Positions 50,255 through 59,279 of a stretch of DNA of 64,000 bases are shown in pieces (within the stretch, counting starts at the first letter, position 1; each line of letters opens with the position of its first letter). The DNA comes from Candidatus Ruthia endofausta (GTDB taxonomy: Bacteria > Pseudomonadota > Gammaproteobacteria > PS1 > Pseudothioglobaceae): positions 496,001 through 560,000 of the forward strand of contig NZ_CP054490.1 of the NCBI RefSeq assembly GCF_013342985.1. The letters are read 5' to 3'. A program made the translations under genes and the position numbers. Under the pieces are notes generated by a model. The model was not told the DNA's origin, searched no databases, and was given only the letters and a program-made list of their open reading frames with translations.

Positions 50255-50704
50255 ATGAATAAAGTTCAACCAACTACCTGCATTGCTACAAGCGATTTAG
50301 AAATAAGCATTCCTGATACTCAAGGACGTAACATCGTATTGTATTTTTACCCCAAAGACGCCACCCCAGGATGCACCACCGAAGGGCAAGATTTTAGAAA
50401 CAATCACCAAGCCTTTGTAGATGCTAATACAGTGATTTATGGCGTTTCAAAAGATGATCTAATCAAACATGAAAAATTTAAAGCCAAGCAAAAATTTCCT
50501 TTTGAACTGATTGCTGATGTTGATGGTACTTTGTGCGAATTCTTTAACGTTTGGCAATTAAAAAAGTTTATGGGGCGTGAATATATGGGTATTGTAAGAT
50601 CAACTTTTTTAATTGATGTTGATGGTAATATCCTCAAACATTGGGACAAGGTTAAGGTCAAAGGTCATGCTGAAACAGTTTTAGCTTACTCTCAAGCACT
50701 ATGA
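50255..50704 (+). CDS. bcp: Bcp/PrxQ thioredoxin-dependent peroxiredoxin
   Basis: This peroxiredoxin reduces peroxides. The catalytic Cys is in [13 protein letters not shown]. The second Cys in the family (five residues later) is replaced, since TTEGQD has none; hence a 1-Cys type mechanism is likely. The start is taken at ATG 50255 (MNKVQPTTC); an ATG 15 bases upstream is also open. It ends in a 4-base overlap with ubiG (ATGA). Confidence 0.9.
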   Translation: MNKVQPTTCIATSDLEISIPDTQGRNIVLYFYPKDATPGCTTEGQDFRNNHQAFVDANTVIYGVSKDDLIKHEKFKAKQKFPFELIADVDGTLCEFFNVWQLKKFMGREYMGIVRSTFLIDVDGNILKHWDKVKVKGHAETVLAYSQAL

Positions 50705-51399
50705 GCAACGTAGATTTTAACGAAATTGATAAATTCGCCGCCCTAGCATCACACTGGTGGAATAAAAATTCTGAATTTAAACCCCTGCACGACATTAATC
50801 CACTTAGGCTAAATTACATCAAACAGCAATGTGGCGGCTCACTCGAAGATAAAAGAATCCTTGATGTTGGCTGTGGTGGTGGCATCTTAGCAGAGTCCCT
50901 TGCTTTAGAAGGCGCAATTGTGACAGGTATTGACATGGCAAAAGCTTCTCTTGAAGTTGCCAAACTACACTTGCTTGAATCGGGCTTGGAAGTGGATTAT
51001 CAAAAAATCCCTGTAGAAGAATTTGCCGAGCAACACCCTGAAAAATTTGACATTGTTACCTGTTTAGAAATGCTAGAACACGTACCTGACCTTAATTCAA
51101 TTATCAAAGCTTGTAGCAAATTAGTCAAACCTAGCGGACAAGCCTTCTTTTCAACCATCAATCGTAATGCGAAGTCCTATTTATTCGCCATTATCGGTGC
51201 AGAATACATCCTAAAACTCCTACCCCGAGGCACTCACGACTGGGATAAATTCATCCAACCTAGCGAAATGGACAAATGGGCAAGACACTCAAGTTTAACC
51301 CTAAAAGGTATGATTGGTATGACTTATAACCCCTTTACAAGAACCTACAAACTTGAAGATGATGTGAGTGTGAATTATTTGTCTTATTATCAAAAATAA
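50701..51399 (+). CDS. ubiG: UbiG, ubiquinone O-methyltransferase
   Basis: UbiG performs both O-methylations in ubiquinone synthesis. The SAM motif ILDVGCGGGILAESLA is intact, followed by VTCLEMLEHVPDL and the C-terminal LPRGTHDWDKFIQPSEM motif characteristic of UbiG. The length (232) is typical. It is coupled to bcp. It implies that a quinone-based respiratory chain is made. Confidence 0.96.
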   Translation: MSNVDFNEIDKFAALASHWWNKNSEFKPLHDINPLRLNYIKQQCGGSLEDKRILDVGCGGGILAESLALEGAIVTGIDMAKASLEVAKLHLLESGLEVDYQKIPVEEFAEQHPEKFDIVTCLEMLEHVPDLNSIIKACSKLVKPSGQAFFSTINRNAKSYLFAIIGAEYILKLLPRGTHDWDKFIQPSEMDKWARHSSLTLKGMIGMTYNPFTRTYKLEDDVSVNYLSYYQK

Positions 51400-51436
51400 C
51401 AGCTATAAATCATAAAAACAACTACAGGTAAATAAA

Positions 51437-51742
51437 ATGAAAAAAATACTCACTTTTCTATTACTTGCTGCTAATTTTAGTACGTTAGCTCTCTCACCTA
51501 ATGAAATGCTGGTAATTATTGGTGCGGTGAAATATTACAATGAAGACTGTGGCGGGTTAAATCCAGCAGGGTTTCAACGAATGAACAAAGGCTTAAAACG
51601 CTTTAAAATGCATAAAACCCCTATACCTGTATTGGAACAACACCCTCTAGCCATATCTAGTTATCAAACAGCAGAAAAATTTGGTTGTGTTAGTACTAAG
51701 AATGAGGCTTATAAAGCAGGGTTTGGTCAATATATCAATTAG
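51437..51742 (+). CDS. small secreted protein of unknown function
   Basis: The 101-residue protein has a signal peptide (MKKILTFLLLAANFSTLALS, cut near residue 20). The mature part is compact with two Cys (NEDCGGLN and FGCVST) that could form a disulfide. I do not recognise the family. A GGTAAATAA site precedes the ATG. It converges on acpS, and their ends overlap by 4 bases. Confidence 0.7.
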   Translation: MKKILTFLLLAANFSTLALSPNEMLVIIGAVKYYNEDCGGLNPAGFQRMNKGLKRFKMHKTPIPVLEQHPLAISSYQTAEKFGCVSTKNEAYKAGFGQYIN

Positions 51743-52122
51743 TTTTCTGTTTCTAAAACAACAAACGCCACAGCGTTAAATTTTTCATCTGACAAACTAA
51801 GATGCGCCTGTTTAATGTTTTTATTCACAAGATATAAGCGTAATTTTTCGCTAGGAATAAAATACGGCTTGCCGTTTTCATTATTACGCACGGTTAAATC
51901 TTGAAAACTAACAATCTTACCAATACCCTTACCCAAAGCTTTTGCAAAAGCTTCTTTGGCGGCAAAACGCTTGGCATAATAAGCGGCACTGTCGCCTTTA
52001 TTGGCGAATAAGGCTTGTTCATGCTCAGACAATACGCGCTTGACAAAGCCTTGTTTGTTTTTGCTTAATATGTGTTCAACACGTTTGATGTTGATAATAT
52101 CAGTGCCTACGCCATAAATCAT
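51739..52122 (-). CDS. acpS: AcpS, holo-ACP synthase
   Basis: AcpS attaches phosphopantetheine to AcpP, encoded at 0.4 kb. The Mg-binding motif is visible: [13 protein letters not shown], then [15 protein letters not shown]. The length (127) is typical. Its start overlaps pdxJ by 4 bases. It ends the rnc-era-recO-pdxJ-acpS operon, a widely conserved order. Confidence 0.96.
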   Translation of the reverse strand: MIYGVGTDIINIKRVEHILSKNKQGFVKRVLSEHEQALFANKGDSAAYYAKRFAAKEAFAKALGKGIGKIVSFQDLTVRNNENGKPYFIPSEKLRLYLVNKNIKQAHLSLSDEKFNAVAFVVLETEN

Positions 52123-52844
52123 TCTCTTACCTCTAGCATTAGTGTTTTCATTTCACGAGTGGCGGCTTCAAGCCCGATAAACATAGCTCTGGCAATAATT
52201 GAATGTCCGATATTAAGCTCAACAATTTCAGGTAATTTAGCAATAGCAGTTGTATTTTCTAAAGTCAATCCATGGCCTGCATTGACTTGCAAACCAATTG
52301 AGTGTGCATAAGTGGTCATGGTTTTAATTTTTTCAAGTTCTGTTAGTTGTGCCTCATTAGTTGCATTGGCATAGTGCCCAGTATGTAGCTCAATCACAGG
52401 CGCGCCACACTCACGTACTGCATCAATTTGATTCTTTTGTGCGTCAATAAACAAAGAAACAATAATGTGTGATTCGCTCAAGCACAGGCAAACGTCTTTC
52501 ATTCTAGGTATTTGCGATACTACATCAAGCCCACCTTCGGTGGTTAGCTCCTCACGCTTTTCAGGCACTAGGCAACAATCCTGAGGTTTGATTTTGCTAG
52601 CAATGGCAATCATTTCATCTGTTGCTGCCATTTCTAAGTTCATTTTTGTGGTGAGTTGGTTGCGTAGAATTTTCACATCAGCATCTTGAATATGACGCCT
52701 GTCTTCACGCAAATGTAGTGTAATGCTGTCTGCGCCTGATTTTTCACACAATAAAGCTGCCTCTATTGGTGAGGGATAGTTTGTACCTCTGGCTTGCCTG
52801 ATGGTGGCAATGTGATCAATATTAATACCTAAATAAATACTCAT
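52119..52844 (-). CDS. pdxJ: PdxJ, pyridoxine 5'-phosphate synthase
   Basis: PdxJ makes the pyridoxine ring from DXP and amino-acetone phosphate. This gives the PLP needed by IscS and IlvE in this window. The TIM-barrel features ([44 protein letters not shown]) are conserved. The length (241) is complete. It sits between recO and acpS. Confidence 0.96.
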   Translation of the reverse strand: MSIYLGINIDHIATIRQARGTNYPSPIEAALLCEKSGADSITLHLREDRRHIQDADVKILRNQLTTKMNLEMAATDEMIAIASKIKPQDCCLVPEKREELTTEGGLDVVSQIPRMKDVCLCLSESHIIVSLFIDAQKNQIDAVRECGAPVIELHTGHYANATNEAQLTELEKIKTMTTYAHSIGLQVNAGHGLTLENTTAIAKLPEIVELNIGHSIIARAMFIGLEAATREMKTLMLEVRE

Positions 52845-52850
52845 TGTTTG

Positions 52851-53543
52851 TTATTGTTTAATAAAAAATAAAGACCGACTTTTTAAAGGCTTGTCGCCCA
52901 AAAGCACACTTAGGCGCTGTCTGTTTAAATCTCGGCAAACTTTTAATTGTTGCGCATCTAGTACATCTTCAATCGCTTCTATGAGTAATTGGTTGATTAA
53001 TTTTCCTGATATTTTACCCAAAGAATTGCGCATAAATCCTGCTTGGGGTTGATATTCATAATGGCTGTTTTGGTCAATTTTATTACCATTAATATCTTCT
53101 GTAAAACTAATGCCATAACCCAATTCGGTTAATAAGTTATTTTCAAATATTCTTAAATGCCAATACTTAGCACTTTGCTTTAAACGCCCCATTTGGCTTA
53201 CAAATTTCTGATACTGTGCAAACAACTCAGAATATGGGTCTTGCTCATGTAATAGTCTTGATACAAGTTCATTCACATACATACCCAATATCAACTCTTC
53301 GCCTTTAAAATTCCTAGGCACATCATCAATTTCCCAATAACTTAGTGCTTTTAGCTCGCCTCTACCTGCAAATGAAATGCTCAAATTTTGGAACATTTGA
53401 ATGTTGGTTTTTGACCCTCTAAGCCCTCTACCAACTAGACGAATTTTGCCAAAATCACGAGTAAAAAAATCAAGTAGTAGTGATGAATTTTTAAAAGCTC
53501 GACGATGAATTAAAAAAGCAGGGGTTAGCTCAACTTTAATCAT
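52851..53543 (-). CDS. recO: RecO, DNA repair/recombination mediator
   Basis: RecO helps load RecA onto single-stranded DNA. The N-terminal OB fold is seen in AFLIHRRAFKNSSLLLDFFTRDFG, and the helical C-terminal domain follows. The 230 residues are typical. Four-Cys zinc sites of other RecO proteins are not seen, as is usual in gammaproteobacteria. Its start overlaps the era stop by 8 bases. Confidence 0.92.
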   Translation of the reverse strand: MIKVELTPAFLIHRRAFKNSSLLLDFFTRDFGKIRLVGRGLRGSKTNIQMFQNLSISFAGRGELKALSYWEIDDVPRNFKGEELILGMYVNELVSRLLHEQDPYSELFAQYQKFVSQMGRLKQSAKYWHLRIFENNLLTELGYGISFTEDINGNKIDQNSHYEYQPQAGFMRNSLGKISGKLINQLLIEAIEDVLDAQQLKVCRDLNRQRLSVLLGDKPLKSRSLFFIKQ

Positions 53544-54462
53544 ACCCTAATAAGACCAACGCGCGCTTATCGTCAGCCCAGCCTTGTTTGACTTTAACCC
53601 AAAGCTTTAAGAATACTTTTCTGTCTAAAAAGCCTTCGATACTTTTTCGTGCTTCAGTGCCAATTAGTTTGAGCATATCACCTTTATTACCAATCACGAT
53701 ATTTTTTTGTGAAGCTTTGTCAACAAAAATACAGGCAGAAATTCGCTGCAGATTACCATCTTGTTCAAATTGTTCAATTTCAACGGTTAAATCATAAGGC
53801 AATTCATCTTCTAAATGGCGCATGAGTTTTTCTCGAATGAATTCAGTAATAATAAATTTTTCACTTCTATCGGTTATATAATTAGCATCAAAAATAAGGG
53901 CTTGTTTTGGTAGGTATTGAAAAACTAACTCACGTAATGCACAAATATCTTTCTTTTTAAATACCGACAAAGGGAACAAATCTGTTGGCTGGTATTTTTG
54001 AGAAACTTTATCCAAAAATGGTAATACCTCTTGCGCAGATTTTAATTTATCAATTTTGTTAATACATAAAATAACAGGCACCTTAACTTGCCTAATGTGT
54101 TCCAAAACCCTTGAATCCTCTTTGGTCCATTTGCCCACTTCTGTTAGCCATAAAATAATATCCACATCCGCTATGGTTGAACTGGCCGCTCTGTTCATAT
54201 AAGAATTAATGGCTTTGGAATTACCTATATGAATGCCTGGTGTATCCACAAATACCATTTGATAATCATCAGTTGTATCAATAGCGTGGATGCGGTGGCG
54301 CGTGGTTTGTGGACGATGTGAAGTGATGGATAATTTCTGCTCAATTAATTCATTAATAAGTGTAGATTTACCAACATTAGGCCGCCCAACAACTGCAATA
54401 AAGCCTGACTTAAAATTTGGCTTAATAGTTTTATTGCTTGTTGTAAGTTGTTTGAGATTCAT
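53536..54462 (-). CDS. era: Era, 16S rRNA-binding GTPase
   Basis: Era is needed for 30S maturation. The GTPase motifs GRPNVGKSTLIN, DTPGIH and NKIDKL are intact, and the C-terminal KH domain with the sequence VIGNKGDMLKLIGTEARKS binds 16S rRNA. I place the start at ATG 54462 (MNLKQLTTS), overlapping the rnc stop as ATGA. A frame extension of 36 bases upstream lies inside rnc and is not family-like. Confidence 0.96.
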   Translation of the reverse strand: MNLKQLTTSNKTIKPNFKSGFIAVVGRPNVGKSTLINELIEQKLSITSHRPQTTRHRIHAIDTTDDYQMVFVDTPGIHIGNSKAINSYMNRAASSTIADVDIILWLTEVGKWTKEDSRVLEHIRQVKVPVILCINKIDKLKSAQEVLPFLDKVSQKYQPTDLFPLSVFKKKDICALRELVFQYLPKQALIFDANYITDRSEKFIITEFIREKLMRHLEDELPYDLTVEIEQFEQDGNLQRISACIFVDKASQKNIVIGNKGDMLKLIGTEARKSIEGFLDRKVFLKLWVKVKQGWADDKRALVLLGYD

Positions 54463-55124
54463 GATTTTTTTAGTTTTTTTAATAAGGTTTGTGCACAAGA
54501 TTGTTCTGCTTTTTTAATACTTTTGGCAGATTCGCTAACTTGCAAGTTTTGCTCCTTTAAAAGACAGTTTATTGTAAATATTGCATTATGATCTTTGCCT
54601 ACTATCTCACTAAGCTCATATTTTGGCAAAACGTTGCCACGCTTTTGTAAGTATTCTTGTAATTGTGTCTTTGGGTCTTTTAGCGAATTATCTGAACTGA
54701 TATTGCTTAATAACGTCTCAAAAAGGCCTAGAATAACCGTACTCGTGGTTTCAAAATTAGAATCCAATAACACCGCACCAAATATTGCCTCAACAGCATC
54801 TGCTTGAATAGATTCACGTCTGTAACCACCACTTTTAAATTCACCAGAGCCTAAAATCAAATTGTTTGACAATTCTAATGCTACGCCTAGTTGTGCCAAA
54901 GTTTGCCCTCTAACCAAGTGTGATCTTAATCGAGAAAGCTTACCCTCGTCAATATGAGCAAAGCGCTGATAAAGCTCTTTTGAAATGACCATACCTAAAA
55001 TACTATCGCCCAAAAATTCCAAACGTTCGTTATTATTTTTACCCATAGAGCGATGCGTCAAAGCAAGCTTTAATAAAGATAAATCTTTAAATTGATAATT
55101 AATTTTTTTTTGTAATTTTTCCAT
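54459..55124 (-). CDS. rnc: RNase III
   Basis: RNase III cuts double-stranded RNA in rRNA and mRNA processing. The signature NNERLEFLGDSILGMVIS holds the catalytic acidic residues; the second site is DAVEAIFGAVLLD. A C-terminal double-stranded RNA-binding domain follows (about residues 152-218). The length (221) fits. It heads the rnc-era-recO-pdxJ-acpS operon. Confidence 0.96.
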   Translation of the reverse strand: MEKLQKKINYQFKDLSLLKLALTHRSMGKNNNERLEFLGDSILGMVISKELYQRFAHIDEGKLSRLRSHLVRGQTLAQLGVALELSNNLILGSGEFKSGGYRRESIQADAVEAIFGAVLLDSNFETTSTVILGLFETLLSNISSDNSLKDPKTQLQEYLQKRGNVLPKYELSEIVGKDHNAIFTINCLLKEQNLQVSESAKSIKKAEQSCAQTLLKKLKKS

Positions 55125-55205
55125 TACGTTTGTGTTGGGTTTTATAACGATAAATAAGTTTATAATATCTACCTATTATAACTTAAGCTGATAATTTACT
55201 ATTTT

Positions 55206-55868
55206 ATGTTCTGGCAAGAAGACGCTAAAAAAGAACATTTTACGCTGCCTGAAACCATACAAAATGCAGTGTTCAATATTTATGCTAGAATTTTACCCAT
55301 TGATCATGGCTTTTTACTAGCACAAGCACTACTTAAACATTTGCCATGGCTTGATAAGGTGGGTGCTGGCATATTTAACATCAGTGTCGCAGATGGTAAC
55401 GGCTGGATGCAAAACCACGAAGATGGATTTTATTACCCCTCTAAACGCTCAAAACTAACCATTAGAGTGCCAAAAAATAAGCTAAACAAGGTCCAGCAAT
55501 TACTTGGAAAAACACTAGATTTAGGCGAATACCAAATAGACGTTATTAAATCTTTAAAGCCAAAATTACTTAGCGACATGCCTGTATTGTTTGCAAAAAG
55601 TATTGCTTGTGACAAGGAAATGAGTGAGGAGGATTTCTTGCAAGTTACTTTTGAAGACCTAAAAATGCTTGGTATTTCTGTTAAAAAAATAATGGCTGGT
55701 CTTGAGAATAACATTAAAACTGACACTAGTACTATCCACACCCGCTCGCTAATGGTGGCTGATTTAAAAAAAGATGAATCAGTATTATTACAAGAAAAAG
55801 GTCTTGGTGATTATCGGTTATTAGGTTGTGGTTTGTTTATTCCACACAAAGACATCACAAACATCTAA
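55206..55868 (+). CDS. Cas6-like (Cmx6-type) protein with no CRISPR locus nearby
   Basis: The 220-residue protein resembles the Cas6/Cmx6 group. It opens with a strand and a conserved DHG motif (ILPIDHGFLLAQALLKHLPWL), has a central RSKLTIRVPKNKL strand, and ends with a glycine-rich loop (GLGDYRLLGCGLFIPHK). Cas6 proteins process CRISPR RNA. No repeat array and no other cas gene is visible in the 64 kb. Orphan relatives of this type occur in free-living sulfur oxidisers by my recollection. The family call is by pattern. It stands alone, divergent from rnc. Confidence 0.6.
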   Translation: MFWQEDAKKEHFTLPETIQNAVFNIYARILPIDHGFLLAQALLKHLPWLDKVGAGIFNISVADGNGWMQNHEDGFYYPSKRSKLTIRVPKNKLNKVQQLLGKTLDLGEYQIDVIKSLKPKLLSDMPVLFAKSIACDKEMSEEDFLQVTFEDLKMLGISVKKIMAGLENNIKTDTSTIHTRSLMVADLKKDESVLLQEKGLGDYRLLGCGLFIPHKDITNI

Positions 55869-55928
55869 CTTGCACTAGAAAGCATTTTAGTACTAAAATT
55901 AAGCCATTAAGCAACTTCTAAAGATACA

Positions 55929-56542
55929 TTGTGTATACTTTGATACTATTATTTTCTTTAGCTTGTCTCATTTTCATCTGTTGCAATTGAACTCTCGAAA
56001 GAAGGTGAATTTTTAGGTGCCAAGGTCGTTGATGAGGCGCCTAATCGGTTCAAAGCTTCTTTTATGAATTTTTCTGAAGATTTAGAAGAGACGACAGACA
56101 ATAATAACCATGTGATGATTTACTTTCATCAAAATAGTTGTCCTTATTGCGTCAAATTGGTTAAAGATAATTTTCATAATCTCTCTCTTTGGTCGCCAAA
56201 TTACAAAAAGATAAAACAGGCAATCTTAATCAAGACCCATTATCTGAAACACCACCACACATGCTATCTCGCAATAAAATCTTGCCTGCGCAAAATTATT
56301 ACCCCATCAAGAAAAGGAACTACTGCTAAAATGGTATGAGAATCTGAAACTTAATTTATAAATCGGCCATTATGTTTTACGTTATCAGGAAAGATGCTTT
56401 TAAGAGCTTATCACTTCCACAGTATTATGACTTATACGTCACTTCAGGGGATTACAAATATCAGCCAAACTTTCAGCGTTATATAGAAGATAAGTCAGAT
56501 AAACTTCGTGCTCAAGGCATTACAATGGATATTTGGAAATAA
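55929..56542 (+). pseudogene. secreted thioredoxin-like (SoxW-type) protein, broken
   Basis: After a hydrophobic leader interrupted by a frame change (LILLFSLAC), the frame reads ELSKEGEFLGAKVVDEAPN and DLEETTDNNNHVMIYFHQN, then the active-site motif SCPYCVKLVK. Then the frame is lost. A final open piece (YDLYVTSGDYKYQPNFQRYIEDK) runs to a TAA at 56540-56542. The CPYC motif and leader suggest a periplasmic thioredoxin of the SoxW kind. The middle cannot be reconstructed. Confidence 0.65.
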
Positions 56543-56543
56543 T

Positions 56544-57338
56544 TTAAATCGCAACTAGTGCTTTAATAGGTGCATCAAATACGTAATTTATAAACTCAAA
56601 ATATTCAAAACTATAATCAAAAATACTCTCAGGTTTACGCTTGATTTTAAGGGTTGTTAATGCTTTTGGGCTACGAGCTAATTGTGTTTCTACTTGCTGG
56701 GTATGATTGGAATAAATATGACAATCACCACCACTCCAAATAAAATCACCCACTTCCAAATCACACTGTTGCGCCATCATGTGCGTTAATAATGCATATG
56801 AAGCAATATTAAATGGCACACCAAGAAAAATATCTGCACTTCTTTGGTACAACTGGCAAGACAGCTTTCCATCAGCTACGTAAAACTGAAAAAATACATG
56901 ACAAGGTGGTAATGCCATATTTTCTAATTCACCAACATTCCAAGCTGAAACAATAATTCTACGAGAATCTGGTGTGCTTTTGATTTGCGCTACCACTTGC
57001 GTGATCTGATCAATACTTTCGCCTCTAGCATTTTGCCAATTTCGCCACTGTGCGCCGTAAACTGGACCCAAATCTCCATTTTTATCTGCCCATTCATTCC
57101 AAATTCGCACGCCATTTTCTTGCAAATATTTAATGTTAGTGTCACCACTAAGAAACCACAACAACTCGTGCACGACCGAAAGCAAATGTACACGCTTGGT
57201 AGTAACAAGTGGAAAACCCTTAGATAAATCAAAACGCATTTGGTGTCCAAACAAGCTGGTTGTTCCTGTGCCTGTTCTGTCAGTTTTGTTGATACCAGTA
57301 TTTTTAACCAGTCTTAAAAAATCTAAGTATTGTTTCAT
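56544..57338 (-). CDS. thyA: ThyA, thymidylate synthase
   Basis: ThyA makes dTMP from dUMP with methylene-tetrahydrofolate. The catalytic Cys is in [14 protein letters not shown]. The motif [17 protein letters not shown] and the ending with [16 protein letters not shown] are conserved. The length of 264 equals the usual size. It is coupled to the lgt stop (4-base overlap). Confidence 0.97.
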   Translation of the reverse strand: MKQYLDFLRLVKNTGINKTDRTGTGTTSLFGHQMRFDLSKGFPLVTTKRVHLLSVVHELLWFLSGDTNIKYLQENGVRIWNEWADKNGDLGPVYGAQWRNWQNARGESIDQITQVVAQIKSTPDSRRIIVSAWNVGELENMALPPCHVFFQFYVADGKLSCQLYQRSADIFLGVPFNIASYALLTHMMAQQCDLEVGDFIWSGGDCHIYSNHTQQVETQLARSPKALTTLKIKRKPESIFDYSFEYFEFINYVFDAPIKALVAI

Positions 57339-58114
57339 ATTACCTTCTTTTTAAAATATGCTTTTCGCAATAGCACAATGCCAAACGCTACCATTGGTAG
57401 ACTTAATAATTGCCCCATGGTAAGCCAACCAAAAGCCAAATAACCCAACCGCACATCTGGCACTCGAACAAACTCAATTATAAATCTAAACAAACCATAG
57501 AAAATCAAAAATAATGCTGAAATTGACATGGACGGGCGCAATTTGTTACTAAACATCCAAAGAATAATAAATAAAATTAAACCCTCTAAAAATGCTTCAA
57601 ACAGTTGTGATGGATATCGGCTTACTCCTTGTTGTTCAATATACATACCAAATGGACTGGTGGTTATTTTACCCCAAAGTTCACTATTAATAAAATTACC
57701 CATTCTACCAAAACCTAATCCTAAAGGCACAAGTGGTGCAACAAAATCCATTGTGGTAAAAAAAGTTTTATTATATTTTCGATTAAACAAAACCATTGCC
57801 AACAACACACCTAAAAAACCACCGTGGAATGACATGCCACCATCTTGAATGGCAAAAATTAATAAAAGATCAGATAAAAAATTTGGCAAATTATAAAATA
57901 ACATATAACCCAAACGACCACCAGCAACCACACCAATTGCACCATAAAAAATTAAATCTTCAATTTGTTGCGTATGCCAATTTTTGAGCTGCTTGGCACG
58001 ATAATTCGCCAATAAATAAGCCGCTAAAAAAGCCATCAAATACATCAACCCATACCAATAGATTTGTACAAAACCTAAATCTAGTGCAATTGGACTAATG
58101 ATTGGATAAGTCAT
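57335..58114 (-). CDS. lgt: Lgt, prolipoprotein diacylglyceryl transferase
   Basis: Lgt attaches diacylglycerol to the lipobox Cys of lipoproteins. It is an inner-membrane protein with seven segments; the signature [13 protein letters not shown] and [13 protein letters not shown] are intact, and the sequence SFHGGFLG is conserved. I place the start at ATG 58114 ([13 protein letters not shown]); the longer frame would run back through the tRNA-Arg gene. About 259 residues is normal. It is followed by thyA. Confidence 0.95.
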   Translation of the reverse strand: MTYPIISPIALDLGFVQIYWYGLMYLMAFLAAYLLANYRAKQLKNWHTQQIEDLIFYGAIGVVAGGRLGYMLFYNLPNFLSDLLLIFAIQDGGMSFHGGFLGVLLAMVLFNRKYNKTFFTTMDFVAPLVPLGLGFGRMGNFINSELWGKITTSPFGMYIEQQGVSRYPSQLFEAFLEGLILFIILWMFSNKLRPSMSISALFLIFYGLFRFIIEFVRVPDVRLGYLAFGWLTMGQLLSLPMVAFGIVLLRKAYFKKKVI

Positions 58115-58129
58115 GCTTAATATTCCTAA

Positions 58130-58206
58130 TGGTGCGCTCGAGGTGATTCGAACACCCGACATTTAGCTTCGGAGGCTAACACTCTATCCAGCTGAGCTAC
58201 GAGCGC
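58130..58206 (-). tRNA. tRNA-Arg (anticodon CCG)
   Basis: A 77-base cloverleaf reads on the minus strand from GCGCTCGTAGCTCAG. The anticodon arm TTAGCCTCCGAAGCTAA gives CCG, which decodes CGG. The acceptor stem GCGCTCG/CGAGCGC is perfect and CCA is encoded. It lies 15 bases before the lgt start codon. Confidence 0.96.
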
Positions 58207-58232
58207 ATAGAGAAAAGTTGTTAAAATTAACC

Positions 58233-58538
58233 TTATTCAGAGCAGAACACTGTTTGTATATTAGACACCAATTTTAGAACTTTTGCGTCTTTAACTTTGC
58301 ATAATATTTTATTACCATCACGCCGAGATTCGACAATATTCTTAGTTCTAAGAATGTCAATATGTTGTGAAATATTAGATTGTGAAGAGCCAACTTTTTT
58401 TACAATTTCTAATACGGGTAATTCGTCATTTTTTAGTGCGCATAAAATCTTTAAACGCAGCGGATGTGCCATTGCTTTTAAAGCTCTTGTTGCTTTTTCA
58501 ATATCTTCTTCTTTTTCTAATAATGTTATTTTGCTCAT
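58233..58538 (-). CDS. ArsR-family regulator with a possible persulfide-sensing Cys pair
   Basis: This 101-residue winged-helix repressor has the ArsR fold: ALKAMAHPLRLKILCAL, then VGSSQSNISQHIDILRTKN (recognition helix) and the wing RRDGNKILCKV. It lacks the metal ligands of ArsR/SmtB in helix 3. Two Cys, one in LKILCALKND near residue 32 and one in QTVFCSE near the end, match the pair that senses persulfide in SqrR/BigR regulators. A third Cys in the wing is extra. The target is unknown. The MlaC-like gene lies 28 bases upstream on the same strand. Confidence 0.8.
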   Translation of the reverse strand: MSKITLLEKEEDIEKATRALKAMAHPLRLKILCALKNDELPVLEIVKKVGSSQSNISQHIDILRTKNIVESRRDGNKILCKVKDAKVLKLVSNIQTVFCSE

Positions 58539-58566
58539 AATTAATCCTCTATTTCTTTAAAATTAA

Positions 58567-59148
58567 TTAAAGTCTGCCCAACATGCCATAAATACCATAT
58601 CGCCTAACTTTGATTAATACCATCTTTTGATAATAGTTAATCAGGCTGTCATTATTAAGCACAATATCAAAAATTTGCCACTGTTTATCCTCGTTTTGAT
58701 GGAATAACAAATCAAGATAAATACCGCTAAATGAAGTATATCCATTGACTTTAAGTTGTACTGCAATTGAACTGTCTATCATTGGCCTAGCAGATATAAA
58801 TTGAAACGAGGTAGAATTTACTTGAGACAATCTTGCCAATAAAGTGCTCATCATATTGTTTTTCAGCCTGTTAACAAAAAACTTGGTTTCTTCTTCGCCC
58901 AAGCGATTATTACTCACTAGCAAAACTTCACTGGCAATATAGTTAAAGTCAAATAATGGTGCAATTTCTTTTTCAACGAAAAAATTAAGCATTTTTGGTG
59001 AATATGCCATGGTTGCTAACTGATTAAGCTTTACAATCGCTATTTGTATTGCCTGAACTGGGCCATTGTCTTGTGCTACTCTTTCCGCAAAAGCACTTAA
59101 TGAGGTAAACATCATTAAAGCCAACAAAATTACATTTAGTCTTCTCAT
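58567..59148 (-). CDS. MlaC/Ttg2D-family periplasmic protein
   Basis: This is the second MlaC-like protein in the window. After a signal peptide (MRRLNVILLALMMFTSLSAFA) comes the domain with IAPLFDFNYIASEVL and the closing WQIFDIVLNNDSLINYY. The ATG at 59148 follows GGAG by 5 bases and is preferred over one 42 bases upstream. It shares little with the first copy beyond the fold. Its role may be lipid or hopanoid-like carrier, or other. It is divergent from ctpA. Confidence 0.75.
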   Translation of the reverse strand: MRRLNVILLALMMFTSLSAFAERVAQDNGPVQAIQIAIVKLNQLATMAYSPKMLNFFVEKEIAPLFDFNYIASEVLLVSNNRLGEEETKFFVNRLKNNMMSTLLARLSQVNSTSFQFISARPMIDSSIAVQLKVNGYTSFSGIYLDLLFHQNEDKQWQIFDIVLNNDSLINYYQKMVLIKVRRYGIYGMLGRL

Positions 59149-59213
59149 TTTTTTCTCCATTTTTTTAAAAAAAACCAATGTAAAATTCAAAATAATAATA
59201 TTGGTTTCATAGT

Positions 59214-59279
59214 ATTATATTTAAACTTTCTATAAACAAATTATTATATTTAAACTTTCTATAAACAAATTATTATATT
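59214..59279. repeat. 29-bp tandem duplication upstream of ctpA
   Basis: Two perfect 29-bp copies (59214-59242 and 59243-59271) lie head to tail, with an 8-base start of a third copy ending directly at the ctpA ATG. Each copy carries an A/T-rich TATAAAC-type element. No spacer separates the copies, so it is not a CRISPR. An inverted repeat (AAACCAAT at 59172-59179, ATTGGTTT at 59200-59207) lies beside it in the same divergent promoter region. Confidence 0.9.

Noticed and set aside
50213-50269. Longer lepA start
   Set aside because: The additional 19 residues are not family-like and run into the bcp promoter region; [10 protein letters not shown] is the canonical start.
58115-58162. Longer lgt start overlapping tRNA-Arg
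   Set aside because: The extra residues are translated from tRNA sequence, and the ATG at 58114 gives the family N-terminus.
59214-59279. Possible CRISPR array near a Cas6-like gene
   Set aside because: The two 29-bp copies are head to tail with no spacer, so this is a tandem duplication. No other regular repeats were seen in the window.
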